DNA of 64,000 bases from Bacillus mesophilus (GTDB lineage Bacteria; Bacillota; Bacilli; Bacillales; SA4). A model generated the notes under the pieces. That model was not told the DNA's origin and did no database searches. It was given only the letters and a program-made list of their open reading frames with translations. The position numbers were made by a program, and so were the translations under genes. The stretch lies in NCBI RefSeq assembly GCF_011008845.1, contig NZ_JAAIWM010000004.1:62001-126000 (forward strand), read 5' to 3'. The first letter of the stretch is position 1; every line of letters starts with the position of its first letter. Of this stretch, positions 32,463 through 43,612 are shown piece after piece.

Positions 32463-34169
32463 GTGAAAACGGTAGAAGAAACCCATACAAGTCAATTGAT
32501 TTCAGGTTCAAGGATGATTGTGGAAGCATTAAAAAAAGAGAGTGTTGAGGTTGTTTTTGGATATCCAGGTGGTGCCGTATTAAATATATATGACGCTTTA
32601 TATGACGGAGGAATTCCACATATTTTACCGCGTCATGAGCAAGGTGCGATTCATGCAGCAGAAGGATATGCAAGAGTAACTGGCAAGCCTGGAGTTGTAA
32701 TCGCAACATCAGGCCCAGGTGCTACGAATATTATCACAGGTCTAGCAGATGCAATGATGGATTCTCTTCCACTCGTTGTGTTTACAGGTCAAGTAGCTGA
32801 AGCAGCATTAGGAACGGATGCTTTCCAAGAAGCACCTGTTCTTGGAATCTCCATGCCGATCACAAAACACAATTATCAGGTACTAGATATCAAGGATTTA
32901 CCGCGAATCATTAAAGAGGCCTTTCATATTGCCACAACTGGAAGACCTGGCCCTGTTTTAATTGATATTCCGAAAAATATAAGTGCGATAATCGGTGAAT
33001 TTGATTACAAGGATGAACTAAACATACCAGGTTATAAATTTAAAAAGATTCCTAATCAAGATGAAATTGATCAGGTCATTGAAGCCATTAAGTTAGCTAA
33101 GAAACCGATTATCCTTGCGGGAGCAGGAGTTCAGTTTGCAGGGGGACACGAGGAATTATTAAAGTTTGCAGAACAAACTCATATCCCTGTAGTCAACACA
33201 TTATTAGGACTTGGTACCTTCCCTAACACACATCGCTTATTCTTGGGAATGGGTGGCATGCATGGTACATATGCCGCAAATATGGGTCTGTATGAAAGTG
33301 ATCTTCTCATAAATATTGGTGCTCGTTTTGATGATCGTTTAACTGGAAATCTAGAGCATTTTGCTAAGTTTGCTACAGTTGTTCATATTGATATTGACCC
33401 TGCGGAAATTGGTAAAAACATTGATACACATATTCCAGTTATTGGTGATGCAAAAGAAGCCTTAAAACTCCTCTTACAAGCAGACCTTCAGATGTCACAA
33501 TCTGCTAACTGGAATAACTATTTACAAGATTTAAAGAACGAATACCCGCTCTGGTATAAAGAAGATGGTGTAACTTTTAAGCCTCAACGAGTCATCGAAT
33601 TGGTACATGAATTAACAAAAGGTGAGGCAATCGTTACAACCGATGTTGGACAGCATCAAATGTGGGCTGCACAATTTTATGGATTTTCCTCTCCAAATAG
33701 ATGGGTAACATCAGGTGGCCTAGGAACTATGGGCTTCGGATTACCTGCCGCAATTGGAGCGCAAATCGGGGAGCCTGATTCTACGGTTATTGCGATTGTA
33801 GGAGATGCAGGTTTTCAAATGACTCTCCAAGAAATCGCATTACTAAAGCAATATAATCTACCGGTAATTGTCGTAATTGTAAATAACCAGGCAATGGGAA
33901 TGGTTAGACAATGGCAGCAGTTGTTCTACAACGCCCGCTACTCTGAATCTTTGCTTCCTAACCAGCCTGATTATATAAAACTAGCAGATGCATTCGGTGT
34001 TAAAGGTGTGTTAGTTGATAACGAAGAGAACTTTGTCACAGTATTTCAAGAAGCACAACAAAGTGGTGAAGCGATGATTATCGATTGTCGTGTAAACCGA
34101 ATGGAGAATGTGTATCCAATGGTTTCACCCGGCAAAGGAATTCAAGAAATGGAAGGTGTAAAGCCTTGA
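32463..34169 (+). CDS. ilvB: Acetolactate synthase large subunit
   Basis: A 568-residue TPP- and FAD-dependent acetohydroxyacid synthase catalytic subunit. It shows the TPP Glu in [23 protein letters not shown], and the Mg-TPP motif [11 protein letters not shown] ... VVIVNN near 440-470. GTG 32463 after AGGGAGGTGG. Its end overlaps the small-subunit start by 4 nt. A leucine-rich pathway location and normal length support the assignment over pyruvate oxidase relatives. Confidence 0.95.
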   Translation: MKTVEETHTSQLISGSRMIVEALKKESVEVVFGYPGGAVLNIYDALYDGGIPHILPRHEQGAIHAAEGYARVTGKPGVVIATSGPGATNIITGLADAMMDSLPLVVFTGQVAEAALGTDAFQEAPVLGISMPITKHNYQVLDIKDLPRIIKEAFHIATTGRPGPVLIDIPKNISAIIGEFDYKDELNIPGYKFKKIPNQDEIDQVIEAIKLAKKPIILAGAGVQFAGGHEELLKFAEQTHIPVVNTLLGLGTFPNTHRLFLGMGGMHGTYAANMGLYESDLLINIGARFDDRLTGNLEHFAKFATVVHIDIDPAEIGKNIDTHIPVIGDAKEALKLLLQADLQMSQSANWNNYLQDLKNEYPLWYKEDGVTFKPQRVIELVHELTKGEAIVTTDVGQHQMWAAQFYGFSSPNRWVTSGGLGTMGFGLPAAIGAQIGEPDSTVIAIVGDAGFQMTLQEIALLKQYNLPVIVVIVNNQAMGMVRQWQQLFYNARYSESLLPNQPDYIKLADAFGVKGVLVDNEENFVTVFQEAQQSGEAMIIDCRVNRMENVYPMVSPGKGIQEMEGVKP

Positions 34170-34438
34170 AACGAACTCTCTCCATGATTGTAAATAATAA
34201 CCTAGGTGTACTAAACCGGATGACAAATCTTTTTCTACGCAAAGGATTAAATATTGAAAGCCTAACGGTTGGTCCAATTGATGATCATAAAATATCTCTA
34301 CTAACGGTTGTGCTAAACATTGAAGAGGAAAAAGAGGTAGAACAAATTAAACGCCAGTTAGAAAAACAAATAGATGTCATTCAAATCACCGATATTACAC
34401 AAAGCTTTCTAAATTTGCCGCTTCAACATAATGTGTGA
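34166..34438 (+). CDS. ilvN: Acetolactate synthase small subunit, short single-ACT form
   Basis: A 90-residue regulatory subunit with one ACT domain ([18 protein letters not shown] and [11 protein letters not shown]). It lacks the C-terminal half present in the usual Bacillus small subunit of about 170 residues and is closer in size to E. coli IlvN. TTG 34166 overlaps the ilvB stop and is 7 nt after GGAAGGTG. The reading frame is clean and no continuation of the missing domain was seen in the 89 bp to ilvC, so this looks like a genuine short form rather than a recent truncation. Confidence 0.9.
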   Translation: MKRTLSMIVNNNLGVLNRMTNLFLRKGLNIESLTVGPIDDHKISLLTVVLNIEEEKEVEQIKRQLEKQIDVIQITDITQSFLNLPLQHNV

Positions 34439-34527
34439 TTTTAGTGTAAAAACCCAACTTTACCCTTTTATTAGAAAAAATAGTCGGAAAATTTAAAATA
34501 TAAACATTCCAAAGGAGACGAATTAAT

Positions 34528-35553
34528 ATGACAGCAAATATGTATTATGATCAAGATATTTCATTAGAGGCACTTAAAGGTAAGAAAGTTGCAGTAATTG
34601 GATATGGATCTCAAGGGCATGCACATTCTCAAAACCTTAGAGATAACGGATTTGATGTAGTAGTAGGTCTTCGACAAGGTGGATCTTTCGAAAAAGCTAA
34701 AAACGATGGCTTCCAAGTGTTAAGTGTGGCTGAAGCTGCGAGGGCTGCTGATGTTATTATGATCTTACTTCCTGACGAAAGCCAACCAAAGGTATTTAAA
34801 AATGAAATAGAACCTTATTTAACTAGCGGTAAGGCATTAGCATTTGCGCATGGTTTCAACGTACATTTTAATCAAGTTGAACCGCCTGCAGATGTAGACG
34901 TGTTCTTAGTAGCACCTAAAGGCCCAGGACATTTAGTTCGTCGTGTATTTGTAGAAGGTGGCGGTGTCCCTGCATTATTTGCTGTCTATCAGGACTATAC
35001 AGGTCAAACAAAAGACCTTGCATTAGCTTATGCTAAAGGTGTTGGTGGTGGGCGTGCCGCTGTCATCGAAACAACATTTGAAGAAGAAACAGAAACAGAC
35101 CTATTTGGAGAGCAAGCTGTTTTATGTGGAGGTGTTTCAGCATTAGTAAAGGCTGGATTCGAAACATTAACAGAAGCTGGTTATCAACCAGAGGTTGCCT
35201 ATTTTGAATGTTTACATGAATTAAAACTAATCGTTGACCTATTCTACGAGTCAGGTTTAGAGGGTATGAGATACTCGGTTTCTGATACAGCTCAATGGGG
35301 AGATTTCACTGCAGGACCACGTGTTGTGACAGACTCAACAAAAGCTGAAATGAAAAAGATCCTATCTGAAATACAAAGTGGTGAATTTGCAAAGGGTTGG
35401 ATTCTTGAGAACCAAGCTAATCGTCCTGTATTTAATGCGATTAATAGAAGAGAAAGTCAGCACCCAATTGAAGTGGTTGGCCGTGAGCTTAGAGATAAAA
35501 TGCCATTTGTCCAATCAAAAAAGAAAGGATTGGTAACTAGTGCGCAAAGTTGA
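34528..35553 (+). CDS. ilvC: Ketol-acid reductoisomerase (class I)
   Basis: A 341-residue NADPH- and Mg-dependent enzyme converting acetohydroxy acids to dihydroxy acids. Rossmann loop [15 protein letters not shown] with the NADP-binding segment VGLRQGGS, and the C-terminal knotted domain with [10 protein letters not shown] and [13 protein letters not shown] metal-binding acids. ATG 34528, RBS AAAGGAG. The 89-bp gap before it contains a weak CodY-like motif (34479-34493). leuA overlaps its end by 14 nt. Confidence 0.96.
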   Translation: MTANMYYDQDISLEALKGKKVAVIGYGSQGHAHSQNLRDNGFDVVVGLRQGGSFEKAKNDGFQVLSVAEAARAADVIMILLPDESQPKVFKNEIEPYLTSGKALAFAHGFNVHFNQVEPPADVDVFLVAPKGPGHLVRRVFVEGGGVPALFAVYQDYTGQTKDLALAYAKGVGGGRAAVIETTFEEETETDLFGEQAVLCGGVSALVKAGFETLTEAGYQPEVAYFECLHELKLIVDLFYESGLEGMRYSVSDTAQWGDFTAGPRVVTDSTKAEMKKILSEIQSGEFAKGWILENQANRPVFNAINRRESQHPIEVVGRELRDKMPFVQSKKKGLVTSAQS

Positions 35554-37087
35554 TATTTTTGATACAACATTACGCGATGGTGAACAGTCTGCAGGGGTGA
35601 ATCTTCACCCCCATGAAAAATTAGAGATTGCCCGTCAGCTTGAACGATACGGAGTTGATGTGATGGAAGCAGGATTTGCTGCTTCCTCCAAGGGCGACTT
35701 CTTATCTGTTCAACAAATCGGTCAAACCATTAAAAACTGTACAGTTGTTGGTTTAGCAAGAGCAAACAAGGTTGACATTGATACTACCTGGGAAGCACTT
35801 AAGGGTGCAGCACACCCAGGTATTCATCTTTTTATCGCTACTTCACCTCTTCATATGGAATATAAACTTAAGATGACACAGCAGGAAGTTATTGAGAAAG
35901 CAGTGTGGTCGGTTCAATATGCTTCACGGTTTTTCTCTCATATTCAATGGTCCGCTGAAGATGCAACAAGAAGTGAATGGCCTTTTTTAGCAAACATTAT
36001 TGAAAAAGTGATTGATGCTGGAGCAAAGGTAATCAACTTACCAGATACAGTTGGATTCATTACTCCTCAGGAATATAGTGAACTGTATACTTACATCATT
36101 AAAACGGTACCAAATATAGATAAGGTAAAGCTTTCCTGTCACTGTCATGACGATCTTGGAATGGCAGTAGCTAACAGTCTTGCAGCAATCCATAGCGGAG
36201 TTCATCAAGTTGAAGGAACAATCAACGGAATTGGTGAACGTGCGGGGAATGCTGCTCTAGAGGAGATTGCTGTAGCCTTAAAGATTAGAAAAGATACTTA
36301 TCAAGTACAGACAAATATAGACCTTAAGCAAACCATTAGAACAAGTCAGCTTGTAAGTAAGCTAACTGGTATGGTAGTTCCACAAAATAAAGCTGTTGTA
36401 GGAGCTAATGCATTTGCACATGAATCAGGAATTCACCAGGATGGTGTTCTTAAAAACAAGTTAACCTATGAAATTATTGAACCTGAAATGGTAGGTTTGA
36501 ATTCTAATAAAATGGTTTTAGGAAAGCACTCTGGAAGCCACGCTTTTAAGGAAAGATGCCGGGAGTTAGGTATTAACCTTAGTGAATCTGAAGAAAAGAA
36601 GCTTTTCCAATCCTTTAAAGAGCTGACTGCCAAAAAGAAAGAAGTAACCGAAGATGACATCTTTGCTCTTATGATGGATTCTAGTTTAAAGGGGATTGGC
36701 TCAGGCTACGAATTAGAACAACTTCAAGTATCTTATGGCTCTAACTTAATCCCTACCGCTACCATTCTCGTAAAAACACCTGAAGGAACAATCTTACAAG
36801 AATCAGGTACTGGATCAGGAAGTGTAGAGGCTGTTTATAATACGATTGCTCGTTTACTAGACGGTCCCGCTCAATTAGTAGATTATCGCATTCAATCCAC
36901 AACAAATGGTCATGATGCACTAGCAGAGGTGTATGTGAAGCTTAACTATGATGGTTACGTAAGTAGTGGGCGCGGAATCGAGCATGATGTATTAGAAGCT
37001 TCCGCAAAGGCATACCTAGATGCTGTAAATCGAAATCTAGTTAAAACATGGTTTGGTTACCAGTCAAAAGGAGTAGAGGTTCTATGA
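35540..37087 (+). CDS. leuA: 2-isopropylmalate synthase
   Basis: A 515-residue enzyme condensing acetyl-CoA with 2-oxoisovalerate, first step to leucine. The HMGL-like barrel has [14 protein letters not shown] and metal His residues in [13 protein letters not shown]; the C-terminal LeuA regulatory dimer domain (about 390-515) is complete for leucine feedback. GTG 35540, RBS AAGAAAGGA, overlapping ilvC. The stop overlaps the leuB start (ATGA). Confidence 0.96.
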   Translation: MRKVDIFDTTLRDGEQSAGVNLHPHEKLEIARQLERYGVDVMEAGFAASSKGDFLSVQQIGQTIKNCTVVGLARANKVDIDTTWEALKGAAHPGIHLFIATSPLHMEYKLKMTQQEVIEKAVWSVQYASRFFSHIQWSAEDATRSEWPFLANIIEKVIDAGAKVINLPDTVGFITPQEYSELYTYIIKTVPNIDKVKLSCHCHDDLGMAVANSLAAIHSGVHQVEGTINGIGERAGNAALEEIAVALKIRKDTYQVQTNIDLKQTIRTSQLVSKLTGMVVPQNKAVVGANAFAHESGIHQDGVLKNKLTYEIIEPEMVGLNSNKMVLGKHSGSHAFKERCRELGINLSESEEKKLFQSFKELTAKKKEVTEDDIFALMMDSSLKGIGSGYELEQLQVSYGSNLIPTATILVKTPEGTILQESGTGSGSVEAVYNTIARLLDGPAQLVDYRIQSTTNGHDALAEVYVKLNYDGYVSSGRGIEHDVLEASAKAYLDAVNRNLVKTWFGYQSKGVEVL

Positions 37088-38175
37088 ACTTTCAAATCGC
37101 CATCTTAGAAGGAGACGGAGTCGGCCCTGAAATCGTGAAAGAGGCTGTATTGTTGCTGAACCATATTGGCGAACAGTATGGACACTCGTTCGAATTTCAG
37201 TATGGTAAGATCGGTGGGTTAGCGGTTGATGAGGAAGGAACGCCATTACCAGAACGGACAGTTGAGTTATGCAAGAAAAGTGATGCTGTTCTACTTGGTG
37301 CAGTTGGAGGTCCTAAATGGGACAATGAGACAGCGGAAAGACGACCAGAAGCAGGATTATTACAAATTCGCAAAGAGCTACAACTCTTTGCGAATATACG
37401 TCCTGTAAAGGTATTTGAAACACTAGCAGATACTTCACCTTTAAAAGAAGAAGTGATCAAGGATGTCGATTTTGTTATTGTACGCGAATTAACAGGCGGA
37501 ATCTATTTTGGAACTCCACGCGAGCGTAGGATGACTGAGAATGGACTTGAAGTGATTGATACTCTTGTTTACAAAGAATCAGAGATTGAAAGAATTCTAC
37601 GTGAAGCTTTTGAGTTAGCAAATCAACGAAACAAAAAACTCACATCAGTTGATAAGGCAAATGTATTAGAAAGTAGCCGTGTTTGGAGAGAATGTGCAAA
37701 CACGCTTTCCAAACACTACCCTGAGGTTGAGCTTCAACATATGCTGGTAGACAATGCTGCGATGCAATTGATTAAGAATCCATCACAATTTGATGTCATC
37801 GTTACTGAAAATATGTTTGGTGATATTTTAAGTGACGAGGCCTCGGTCATTACAGGATCAATTGGTTTACTTCCATCTGCTAGTTTAGGAGTTGGTCCAA
37901 GTTTATATGAACCCATTCACGGTTCTGCTCCAGACATAGCTGGTCAAAACAGTGCAAACCCTTTGGCTACACTTTCATCGGTTGCATTAATGCTTCGCTA
38001 CTCACTTGGACTTCACCAAGAGGCCCAGGACATAGAGGAAGCTATTGAGGCAGTTCTTCACTATGGTTATAGAACAAAAGATCTTGCTGGGCCTTCTGAA
38101 AAATTCTTAACAACCACTGAAATGGGCGAAAAGGTTCGGACAACTTTAACTTCGAAAAAAGTGATCATGAACTAG
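37084..38175 (+). CDS. leuB: 3-isopropylmalate dehydrogenase
   Basis: A 363-residue NAD-dependent oxidative decarboxylase. GDGVGPEIV at the N-terminus, the catalytic Tyr/Lys region ELTGGIYFG and SVDKANVL, Mg-binding [11 protein letters not shown] and the NAD-specific GSAPDIAG segment. ATG 37084 overlaps the leuA stop and has AAAAGGAG upstream; an in-frame ATG at 37048 lies inside leuA and is not preferred. Confidence 0.96.
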   Translation: MNFQIAILEGDGVGPEIVKEAVLLLNHIGEQYGHSFEFQYGKIGGLAVDEEGTPLPERTVELCKKSDAVLLGAVGGPKWDNETAERRPEAGLLQIRKELQLFANIRPVKVFETLADTSPLKEEVIKDVDFVIVRELTGGIYFGTPRERRMTENGLEVIDTLVYKESEIERILREAFELANQRNKKLTSVDKANVLESSRVWRECANTLSKHYPEVELQHMLVDNAAMQLIKNPSQFDVIVTENMFGDILSDEASVITGSIGLLPSASLGVGPSLYEPIHGSAPDIAGQNSANPLATLSSVALMLRYSLGLHQEAQDIEEAIEAVLHYGYRTKDLAGPSEKFLTTTEMGEKVRTTLTSKKVIMN

Positions 38176-38202
38176 CAAATCTATTTAAAAGTAGGTGATT
38201 CT

Positions 38203-39624
38203 GTGAAACCAAAGACATTAGTTGAAAAAATTTGGGACCAACATATCGTGGTTCAAGAACCAAATAAGCCAGATTTACTTTATATCGATTTACATTTAAT
38301 TCATGAGGTAACCTCTCCTCAAGCATTCGAAGGGATTCGACTTGCAAATCGCAAGGTCCGTCGACCGGACCTTACATTTGCAACCATGGATCATAACGTT
38401 CCGACGATGAATCCTTTCTACATTACGGATGAAATCGCATTAAATCAAATTGAAACGCTAAAGAAAAATTGTGAGGAGTTTGGGATAACACTAGCTGACC
38501 TTCATAGTTCAGAACAAGGAATAGTACATGTGATTGGTCCAGAACTTGGACTAACTTCTCCAGGTAAGACTATAGTATGTGGTGACAGTCACACCTCAAC
38601 GCACGGAGCATTTGGAGCACTCGCTTTTGGAATAGGAACAAGCGAAGTAGAGCATGTGTTATCTACTCAATGTTTATGGCAAGCAAAGCCAAAAACATTA
38701 AGAATTGAATTAACCGGAGAACGTCCATTAGGTATAGCCTCTAAGGACATTATTTTGGGCTTGATTGCTAAGTATGGTGTTGATTTTGGCACTGGATACA
38801 TCATCGAATACACAGGTGATGTAGTTCGGAATATGTCAATGGAAGAGCGTATGACTGTTTGTAATATGTCGATTGAAGCAGGCGCAAAAGCAGGTCTTAT
38901 TCAGCCAGATGAAACTACCTTCACCTACTTAAAAGGAAAGAAATATTCACCTCAAGGGGAAGAGTTTGATCAAGCAGTTGAGTATTGGAAAACACTATTT
39001 TCAGATGAGGATGCTGTATTCGATCGTGTTCTTCAATTTGATGTAAGTGGGCTTGATCCACAGGTAACATGGGGAACAAACCCAGCGATGGGTGTTAGTG
39101 TTAATGGAGTCGTGCCTAATCCTGATGACTTTGATGATCCAGTTCAAAAGACAACCATTAGTAAAGCACTTGCCTATATGGGGCTTCAAGCAGGTATGAA
39201 TATAAAGGATATTGATATTGATTATGTCTTTATCGGTTCCTGTACGAACTCAAGAATTGAAGATTTGCGTGAAGCTGCCAGAGTTGTTAGGGGTAGAAAG
39301 GTTTCACCACAAGTAACAGCTTTAGTTGTACCAGGATCAAAGCAAGTAAAACAAAAGGCTGAAGAAGAAGGACTAGATCAGATTTTTGTGGAGGCTGGTT
39401 TTGAGTGGCGAGAATCGGGCTGTAGCATGTGCTTAAGCATGAATCCTGACGTAGTTCCGCCTGGTAAGCGTTGTGCGTCCACATCCAATCGTAATTTTGA
39501 AGGAAGACAAGGAAGAGGTGCCCGTACCCACTTAGTGAGTCCTGCAATGGCTGCGGCTGCGGCTGTAACCGGTCATTTTATTGACGTAAACGAACTAGCT
39601 CGCCCAGGGAGTGTTGTTTCATGA
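38203..39624 (+). CDS. leuC: 3-isopropylmalate dehydratase large subunit
   Basis: A 473-residue aconitase-family subunit that isomerises isopropylmalate. The 4Fe-4S cysteines are in SCTNSR (about 347) and [10 protein letters not shown] (about 407-410); the substrate loop [12 protein letters not shown] is intact. GTG 38203 with GTAGGTGATT upstream. Its stop overlaps leuD (ATGA). Confidence 0.96.
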   Translation: MKPKTLVEKIWDQHIVVQEPNKPDLLYIDLHLIHEVTSPQAFEGIRLANRKVRRPDLTFATMDHNVPTMNPFYITDEIALNQIETLKKNCEEFGITLADLHSSEQGIVHVIGPELGLTSPGKTIVCGDSHTSTHGAFGALAFGIGTSEVEHVLSTQCLWQAKPKTLRIELTGERPLGIASKDIILGLIAKYGVDFGTGYIIEYTGDVVRNMSMEERMTVCNMSIEAGAKAGLIQPDETTFTYLKGKKYSPQGEEFDQAVEYWKTLFSDEDAVFDRVLQFDVSGLDPQVTWGTNPAMGVSVNGVVPNPDDFDDPVQKTTISKALAYMGLQAGMNIKDIDIDYVFIGSCTNSRIEDLREAARVVRGRKVSPQVTALVVPGSKQVKQKAEEEGLDQIFVEAGFEWRESGCSMCLSMNPDVVPPGKRCASTSNRNFEGRQGRGARTHLVSPAMAAAAAVTGHFIDVNELARPGSVVS

Positions 39625-40217
39625 AGCCATTTATAACACATACAGGATTGGTAGCCCCATTACCAGTTGCTAATGTTGATACGGATCAAATTATACCGAA
39701 GCAATTTCTTAAAAGAATAGAACGGACCGGATTTGGGCAGTTTTTATTCTATGACTGGAGATTCAATGAGGATGGAAGCCTGAATGAAACTTTCTGTTTA
39801 AATAGCAAGTGCTATCAAGGTGCTAGCATCCTGATATCTAACCATAACTTTGGCTGTGGCTCTTCAAGAGAGCACGCTCCTTGGGCCTTGTTAGATTATG
39901 GATTCCGTGCAATTATTGCACCTTCTTATGCAGATATCTTTTATAATAATTGTTTTAAAAATGGAATTTTACCTATTGTATTAAAGGAAAAAGAGGTTTA
40001 TGGTTTATTGAACCTTTCAAAAGAAGGTCCGTTTGAACTAAGTATTGACCTTAAGAATCAAACAGTTACAACCTCTGATCAAGCTGTATTTTCCTTCGAT
40101 ACTGATCCATATCGCAAAAAGATGCTTTTAGAAGGCCTAGATGATATTGGATTAACTGAAAAATATGATACTGAAATTTCCACTTTTGAACAAAAACGAG
40201 AATTACTCTTTAAGTAA
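39621..40217 (+). CDS. leuD: 3-isopropylmalate dehydratase small subunit
   Basis: A 198-residue swivel-domain partner of LeuC with the [14 protein letters not shown] start and the [14 protein letters not shown] substrate loop. Start ATG 39621 overlaps leuC by 4 nt. Last gene of the ilv-leu operon, followed by a terminator. Confidence 0.96.
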   Translation: MKPFITHTGLVAPLPVANVDTDQIIPKQFLKRIERTGFGQFLFYDWRFNEDGSLNETFCLNSKCYQGASILISNHNFGCGSSREHAPWALLDYGFRAIIAPSYADIFYNNCFKNGILPIVLKEKEVYGLLNLSKEGPFELSIDLKNQTVTTSDQAVFSFDTDPYRKKMLLEGLDDIGLTEKYDTEISTFEQKRELLFK

Positions 40218-40226
40218 GTCAAAGGT

Positions 40227-40255
40227 AGAGGGGTAGGAATTCCTACTTCTCTTTT
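40227..40255 (+). terminator. Terminator of the ilv-leu operon
   Basis: AGAGGGGTAGG pairs with CCTACTTCTCT (two G-U pairs) around AATT, followed by TTTTG. Readthrough into serC is possible since no strong promoter was seen in the next 48 bp. Confidence 0.7.
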
Positions 40256-40303
40256 GTTCGTAAGTTAATTTTTCTGAATATATAGAAAAAGAGGAGTTTA
40301 ATT

Positions 40304-41386
40304 ATGGGGCAAATATATAATTTTTCAGCTGGTCCATCTGTTTTACCTAAACCAGTGTTAGAGAAGGTTCAAGAAGAGCTGCTTTCTTACCAAGGTCTTG
40401 GAATGTCTGTTATGGAAATGAGTCACCGTTCTCAGTATTTTGAAGAAATTATTAAGCAAGCAGAAAATTTATTAAGGCAGCTTATGAATATCCCCCAAAA
40501 TTATAAAGTGCTCTTTATTCAAGGGGGAGCATCCTTACAATTTTCAATGGTGCCTATGAATCTTCTCCATCAATACCATCATGCTTATTATGTTGACTCT
40601 GGATCTTGGTCAGAAAAAGCAATAAAAGAAGCGAAAAAACATGGGGAAATTACTATTTTAGCTTCTTCTAAAGAAGAGAATTATACAAAGATTCCACCTA
40701 TTAACTTACTAGATATTAAATCAAACGCAGATTACTTACATATTACAACTAATAATACAATTGAAGGAACCAGGTTTTCAACACTCCCTGAAACAGGGAA
40801 TATCCCACTTGTTGCAGATATGTCTTCCAACATTTTATCTGAGGTGTATGACGTGTCAAAATTTGGACTGATTTACGCTGGAGCACAGAAGAACATCGGA
40901 CCAGCTGGATTAACAGTCGTCATTGTTAGAGAGGATTTACTAGGTGCTTTTCAAAAAGAAAATCCTACCATGCTGAACTACGAGACTTACTCTAGTTCAG
41001 GATCTCTTTACAATACACCTCCAACATTCCCTATTTACGTAACAAAACTTGTATTAGAATGGCTTCAAGCATTAGGTGGTGTAACTGAAATGGAGAAGAT
41101 TAATCGTGCAAAAGCAAACCTGTTGTATGCCTTTATTGAAGAATCTTCTCTGTTTGTAAGTCGGGTAGAAGTGAGCAGCCGTTCTTTAATGAATATCCCA
41201 TTTACGACGTCATCTGATCAGCTAAACAGTGAATTTTTACAATTTGCTGCCTCTAAAGGACTGATCACATTGGAAGGACACCGATCCACAGGAGGCATGC
41301 GTGCGAGTATATACAATGCGATGCCTATTGAAGGAGTCGAAAAGCTTGTAGATTGCATGAAAGAATTTGAAATAGAGCATAGATAG
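40304..41386 (+). CDS. serC: Phosphoserine aminotransferase
   Basis: A 360-residue PLP enzyme making phosphoserine from 3-phosphohydroxypyruvate. It begins [12 protein letters not shown], has [11 protein letters not shown], the PLP Lys in [10 protein letters not shown] (about 196) and the C-terminal [15 protein letters not shown] substrate segment. ATG 40304, RBS AGAGGAG. It precedes serA by 12 bp, giving two consecutive serine-pathway steps. Confidence 0.95.
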   Translation: MGQIYNFSAGPSVLPKPVLEKVQEELLSYQGLGMSVMEMSHRSQYFEEIIKQAENLLRQLMNIPQNYKVLFIQGGASLQFSMVPMNLLHQYHHAYYVDSGSWSEKAIKEAKKHGEITILASSKEENYTKIPPINLLDIKSNADYLHITTNNTIEGTRFSTLPETGNIPLVADMSSNILSEVYDVSKFGLIYAGAQKNIGPAGLTVVIVREDLLGAFQKENPTMLNYETYSSSGSLYNTPPTFPIYVTKLVLEWLQALGGVTEMEKINRAKANLLYAFIEESSLFVSRVEVSSRSLMNIPFTTSSDQLNSEFLQFAASKGLITLEGHRSTGGMRASIYNAMPIEGVEKLVDCMKEFEIEHR

Positions 41387-41398
41387 GGGAAGATATTC

Positions 41399-42565
41399 AT
41401 GTATAACATTCAAGTATATAATTCAATCGCTGAGCGAGGATTAGCAGTTTTAAATGATACCAATTACACAGTCGGAAGTGTCGAGAATGTGGATGCTATT
41501 CTTTTACGAAGCTATAACTTGCAAGATGAAACGATTTCCTCTTCTGTAAAAGCAATTGCAAGAGCTGGAGTCGGCGTAAATAATATACCAGTCGAAGCAT
41601 TAACTGAACGAGGAGTCATTGTGTTTAACACTCCAGGTGCAAATGCAAACGCAGTAAAAGAATTAGTATTGATGAGCTTGATTGCTTCATCACGTAACTT
41701 GTTTAGGGCAGTTACATGGACAAATACATTGCAGGGTGAAGGTGAAACCGTACCACAGCAAGTTGAAGCAGGAAAAAAGGAATTTGTTGGTACGGAAATC
41801 CAAGGAAAACGGTTAGGGGTTATTGGTGTTGGAGCAATTGGAGTATTGGTTGCTAATGATGCAACCGCACTCGGAATGGAGGTTGTAGCATACGACCCGT
41901 TTATTTCAGTCAACACTGCTTGGCAGTTATCCCGAGATGTACAGCGTGCACATAGCCCCGAGGAAATCTTTCAAACATGTGATTATATAACGATGCATGT
42001 TCCTTTAACAGAGCAAACAAAAGAAATGCTTAATACTAAGGCATTTCAGCAAATGAAGCCAGGAATGAAGGTGTTAAACTTTTCACGTGGTGAACTCGTT
42101 CACGAGAGGGATTTAAAACAAGCCATTGAGGAGAATATTGTTTCCAGCTATATTACAGATTTTCCAAATGATGACCTCCTTGGGATGAAAAATGTGGTGG
42201 CTATTCCGCATTTAGGTGCATCCACGCATGAATCGGAAGTAAACTGTGCGATTATGGCTGCTAATCAATTAAAGCAATTTTTAGAAACAGGAAACATACA
42301 AAACTCTGTTAATTTCCCTAATGTATATATGCCTGTTACGGGAAGAAAGAGATTGACGGTTGTTCATCAGAATATCCCAAACATGGTGGGACAGATTACA
42401 TCACTACTAGCAAATCATTCTATCAATATTGCTGACATGATGAACCGGAGTAAAGGCCAATGGGCATATACCCTAATTGATCTCGATCAAGATGTTGATC
42501 ATAAAGAAAAACTGATCAAACAGGTTATGGAGATTTCTGGGGTTCGACATGTACGAATCATATAA
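41399..42565 (+). CDS. serA: D-3-phosphoglycerate dehydrogenase, short form
   Basis: A 388-residue D-2-hydroxyacid dehydrogenase. NAD loop GVGAIG (about 145), the catalytic Arg in ARAGVGVNNIPV-type segment and NFSRGEL, Glu and His (HLGASTHESE). A single C-terminal ACT domain (about 315-388) follows with LTVVHQNIPNMVGQI. It lacks the extra ASB domain of the 525-residue B. subtilis enzyme. Neighbour serC supports phosphoglycerate as substrate. ATG 41399, RBS GGGGAAGA. Confidence 0.92.
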   Translation: MYNIQVYNSIAERGLAVLNDTNYTVGSVENVDAILLRSYNLQDETISSSVKAIARAGVGVNNIPVEALTERGVIVFNTPGANANAVKELVLMSLIASSRNLFRAVTWTNTLQGEGETVPQQVEAGKKEFVGTEIQGKRLGVIGVGAIGVLVANDATALGMEVVAYDPFISVNTAWQLSRDVQRAHSPEEIFQTCDYITMHVPLTEQTKEMLNTKAFQQMKPGMKVLNFSRGELVHERDLKQAIEENIVSSYITDFPNDDLLGMKNVVAIPHLGASTHESEVNCAIMAANQLKQFLETGNIQNSVNFPNVYMPVTGRKRLTVVHQNIPNMVGQITSLLANHSINIADMMNRSKGQWAYTLIDLDQDVDHKEKLIKQVMEISGVRHVRII

Positions 42566-42619
42566 GCCATCTAACACCACTTTAGTAATCGTAAGCTTGA
42601 AGTACAGGAGGGCTAAGAG

Positions 42620-43411
42620 TTGATAAAAGCAGTGTTTTTCGATCTAGATGATACATTACTTTATGATCAAAAGAGTGTAAAGGTAGCATTTAATGCTACA
42701 TGCAGACTTGCTCAAGGAAGATTCGGGATTGATCCCGAAGCTTTAGAAACAGCTGTTAGACAAGAAGCAACTAACCTATATTCATCTTATGAAACGTATG
42801 AATTTACAAAGATGATTGGTATTAACCCATTTGAAGGGCTATGGGGAGACTTTTTAGATGAGGATGACAACTTTCAGAAAATGAAAGAAATCGTACCTAT
42901 ATATCGAAAAGAAGCTTGGACTAGAGGGTTATTACGATTAGGCATAGATGACGAAAACTTTGGTTATGAATTAGCAGAACGTTTTCCAAAAGAAAGAAGA
43001 AAAAGCCCTTTTGTTTATGAAGAGTCCTTTCAAGTGCTAAACAAGTTAAAAGAAGAAGGATATCAACTGCTTCTTTTGACGAATGGCTCTCCAGATTTGC
43101 AGAACACAAAATTATCAATCACATCAAAACTAATACCCTATTTTGATCATATTATTATTTCGGGAGCTTTTGGAAGAGGCAAACCAGATCCCACTATATT
43201 TGAACATGCTTTACAAAAAATGAAACTAGATAAAGAGATGGCCATTATGGTAGGAGATAATTTATTGACAGATATTCTGGGTGCATCTCGCATTGGAATG
43301 AAATCAGTTTGGATTAATCGTGAAAACAAAGTAAAAACAGACATTTTTCCAGATTATGAAATTAAGCATCTTGAAGAACTTTTCCCAATCTTAAAATCTT
43401 TAAATAATTAG
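42620..43411 (+). CDS. ysaA: HAD phosphatase (YsaA-like), probable phosphoserine phosphatase
   Basis: A 263-residue HAD hydrolase: motif [10 protein letters not shown] (nucleophile Asp about 8), motif II LLLTNGS, motif III Lys in GKPDPTIF, motif [15 protein letters not shown]. It resembles B. subtilis YsaA, reported as similar to phosphoserine phosphatase, by the [19 protein letters not shown] cap segment. Downstream of serC-serA it would complete serine synthesis; this is an inference from context. TTG 42620 with CAGGAGGG 7 nt upstream. Confidence 0.85.
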   Translation: MIKAVFFDLDDTLLYDQKSVKVAFNATCRLAQGRFGIDPEALETAVRQEATNLYSSYETYEFTKMIGINPFEGLWGDFLDEDDNFQKMKEIVPIYRKEAWTRGLLRLGIDDENFGYELAERFPKERRKSPFVYEESFQVLNKLKEEGYQLLLLTNGSPDLQNTKLSITSKLIPYFDHIIISGAFGRGKPDPTIFEHALQKMKLDKEMAIMVGDNLLTDILGASRIGMKSVWINRENKVKTDIFPDYEIKHLEELFPILKSLNN

Positions 43412-43430
43412 TTGTTCTATAAATATTTTT

Positions 43431-43472
43431 AAGTACATGAGACCATCTTTGGCCTTATGTACTTATTTTTAT
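43431..43472 (+). terminator. Rho-independent terminator of the ser genes
   Basis: AAGTACAT (43431-43438) pairs with ATGTACTT (43457-43464), partly paired interior loop, then ATTTTTATTTT. Confidence 0.7.
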
Positions 43473-43612
43473 TTTGGCCTACTTCAAGATGGTGATTAAT
43501 TACTGGAAGCTTCTACTATGGTCGACTCAATGATTAACAAAAATAATTGTTTCTACTATTTGGTATTGCTAGAATAAAGATACTCCATAACAATAAAATC
43601 GAGGAGGAGCAT

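Noticed and set aside
34479..34493. CodY box before ilvC
   Set aside because: Three mismatches including the centre; too weak to list as a site.
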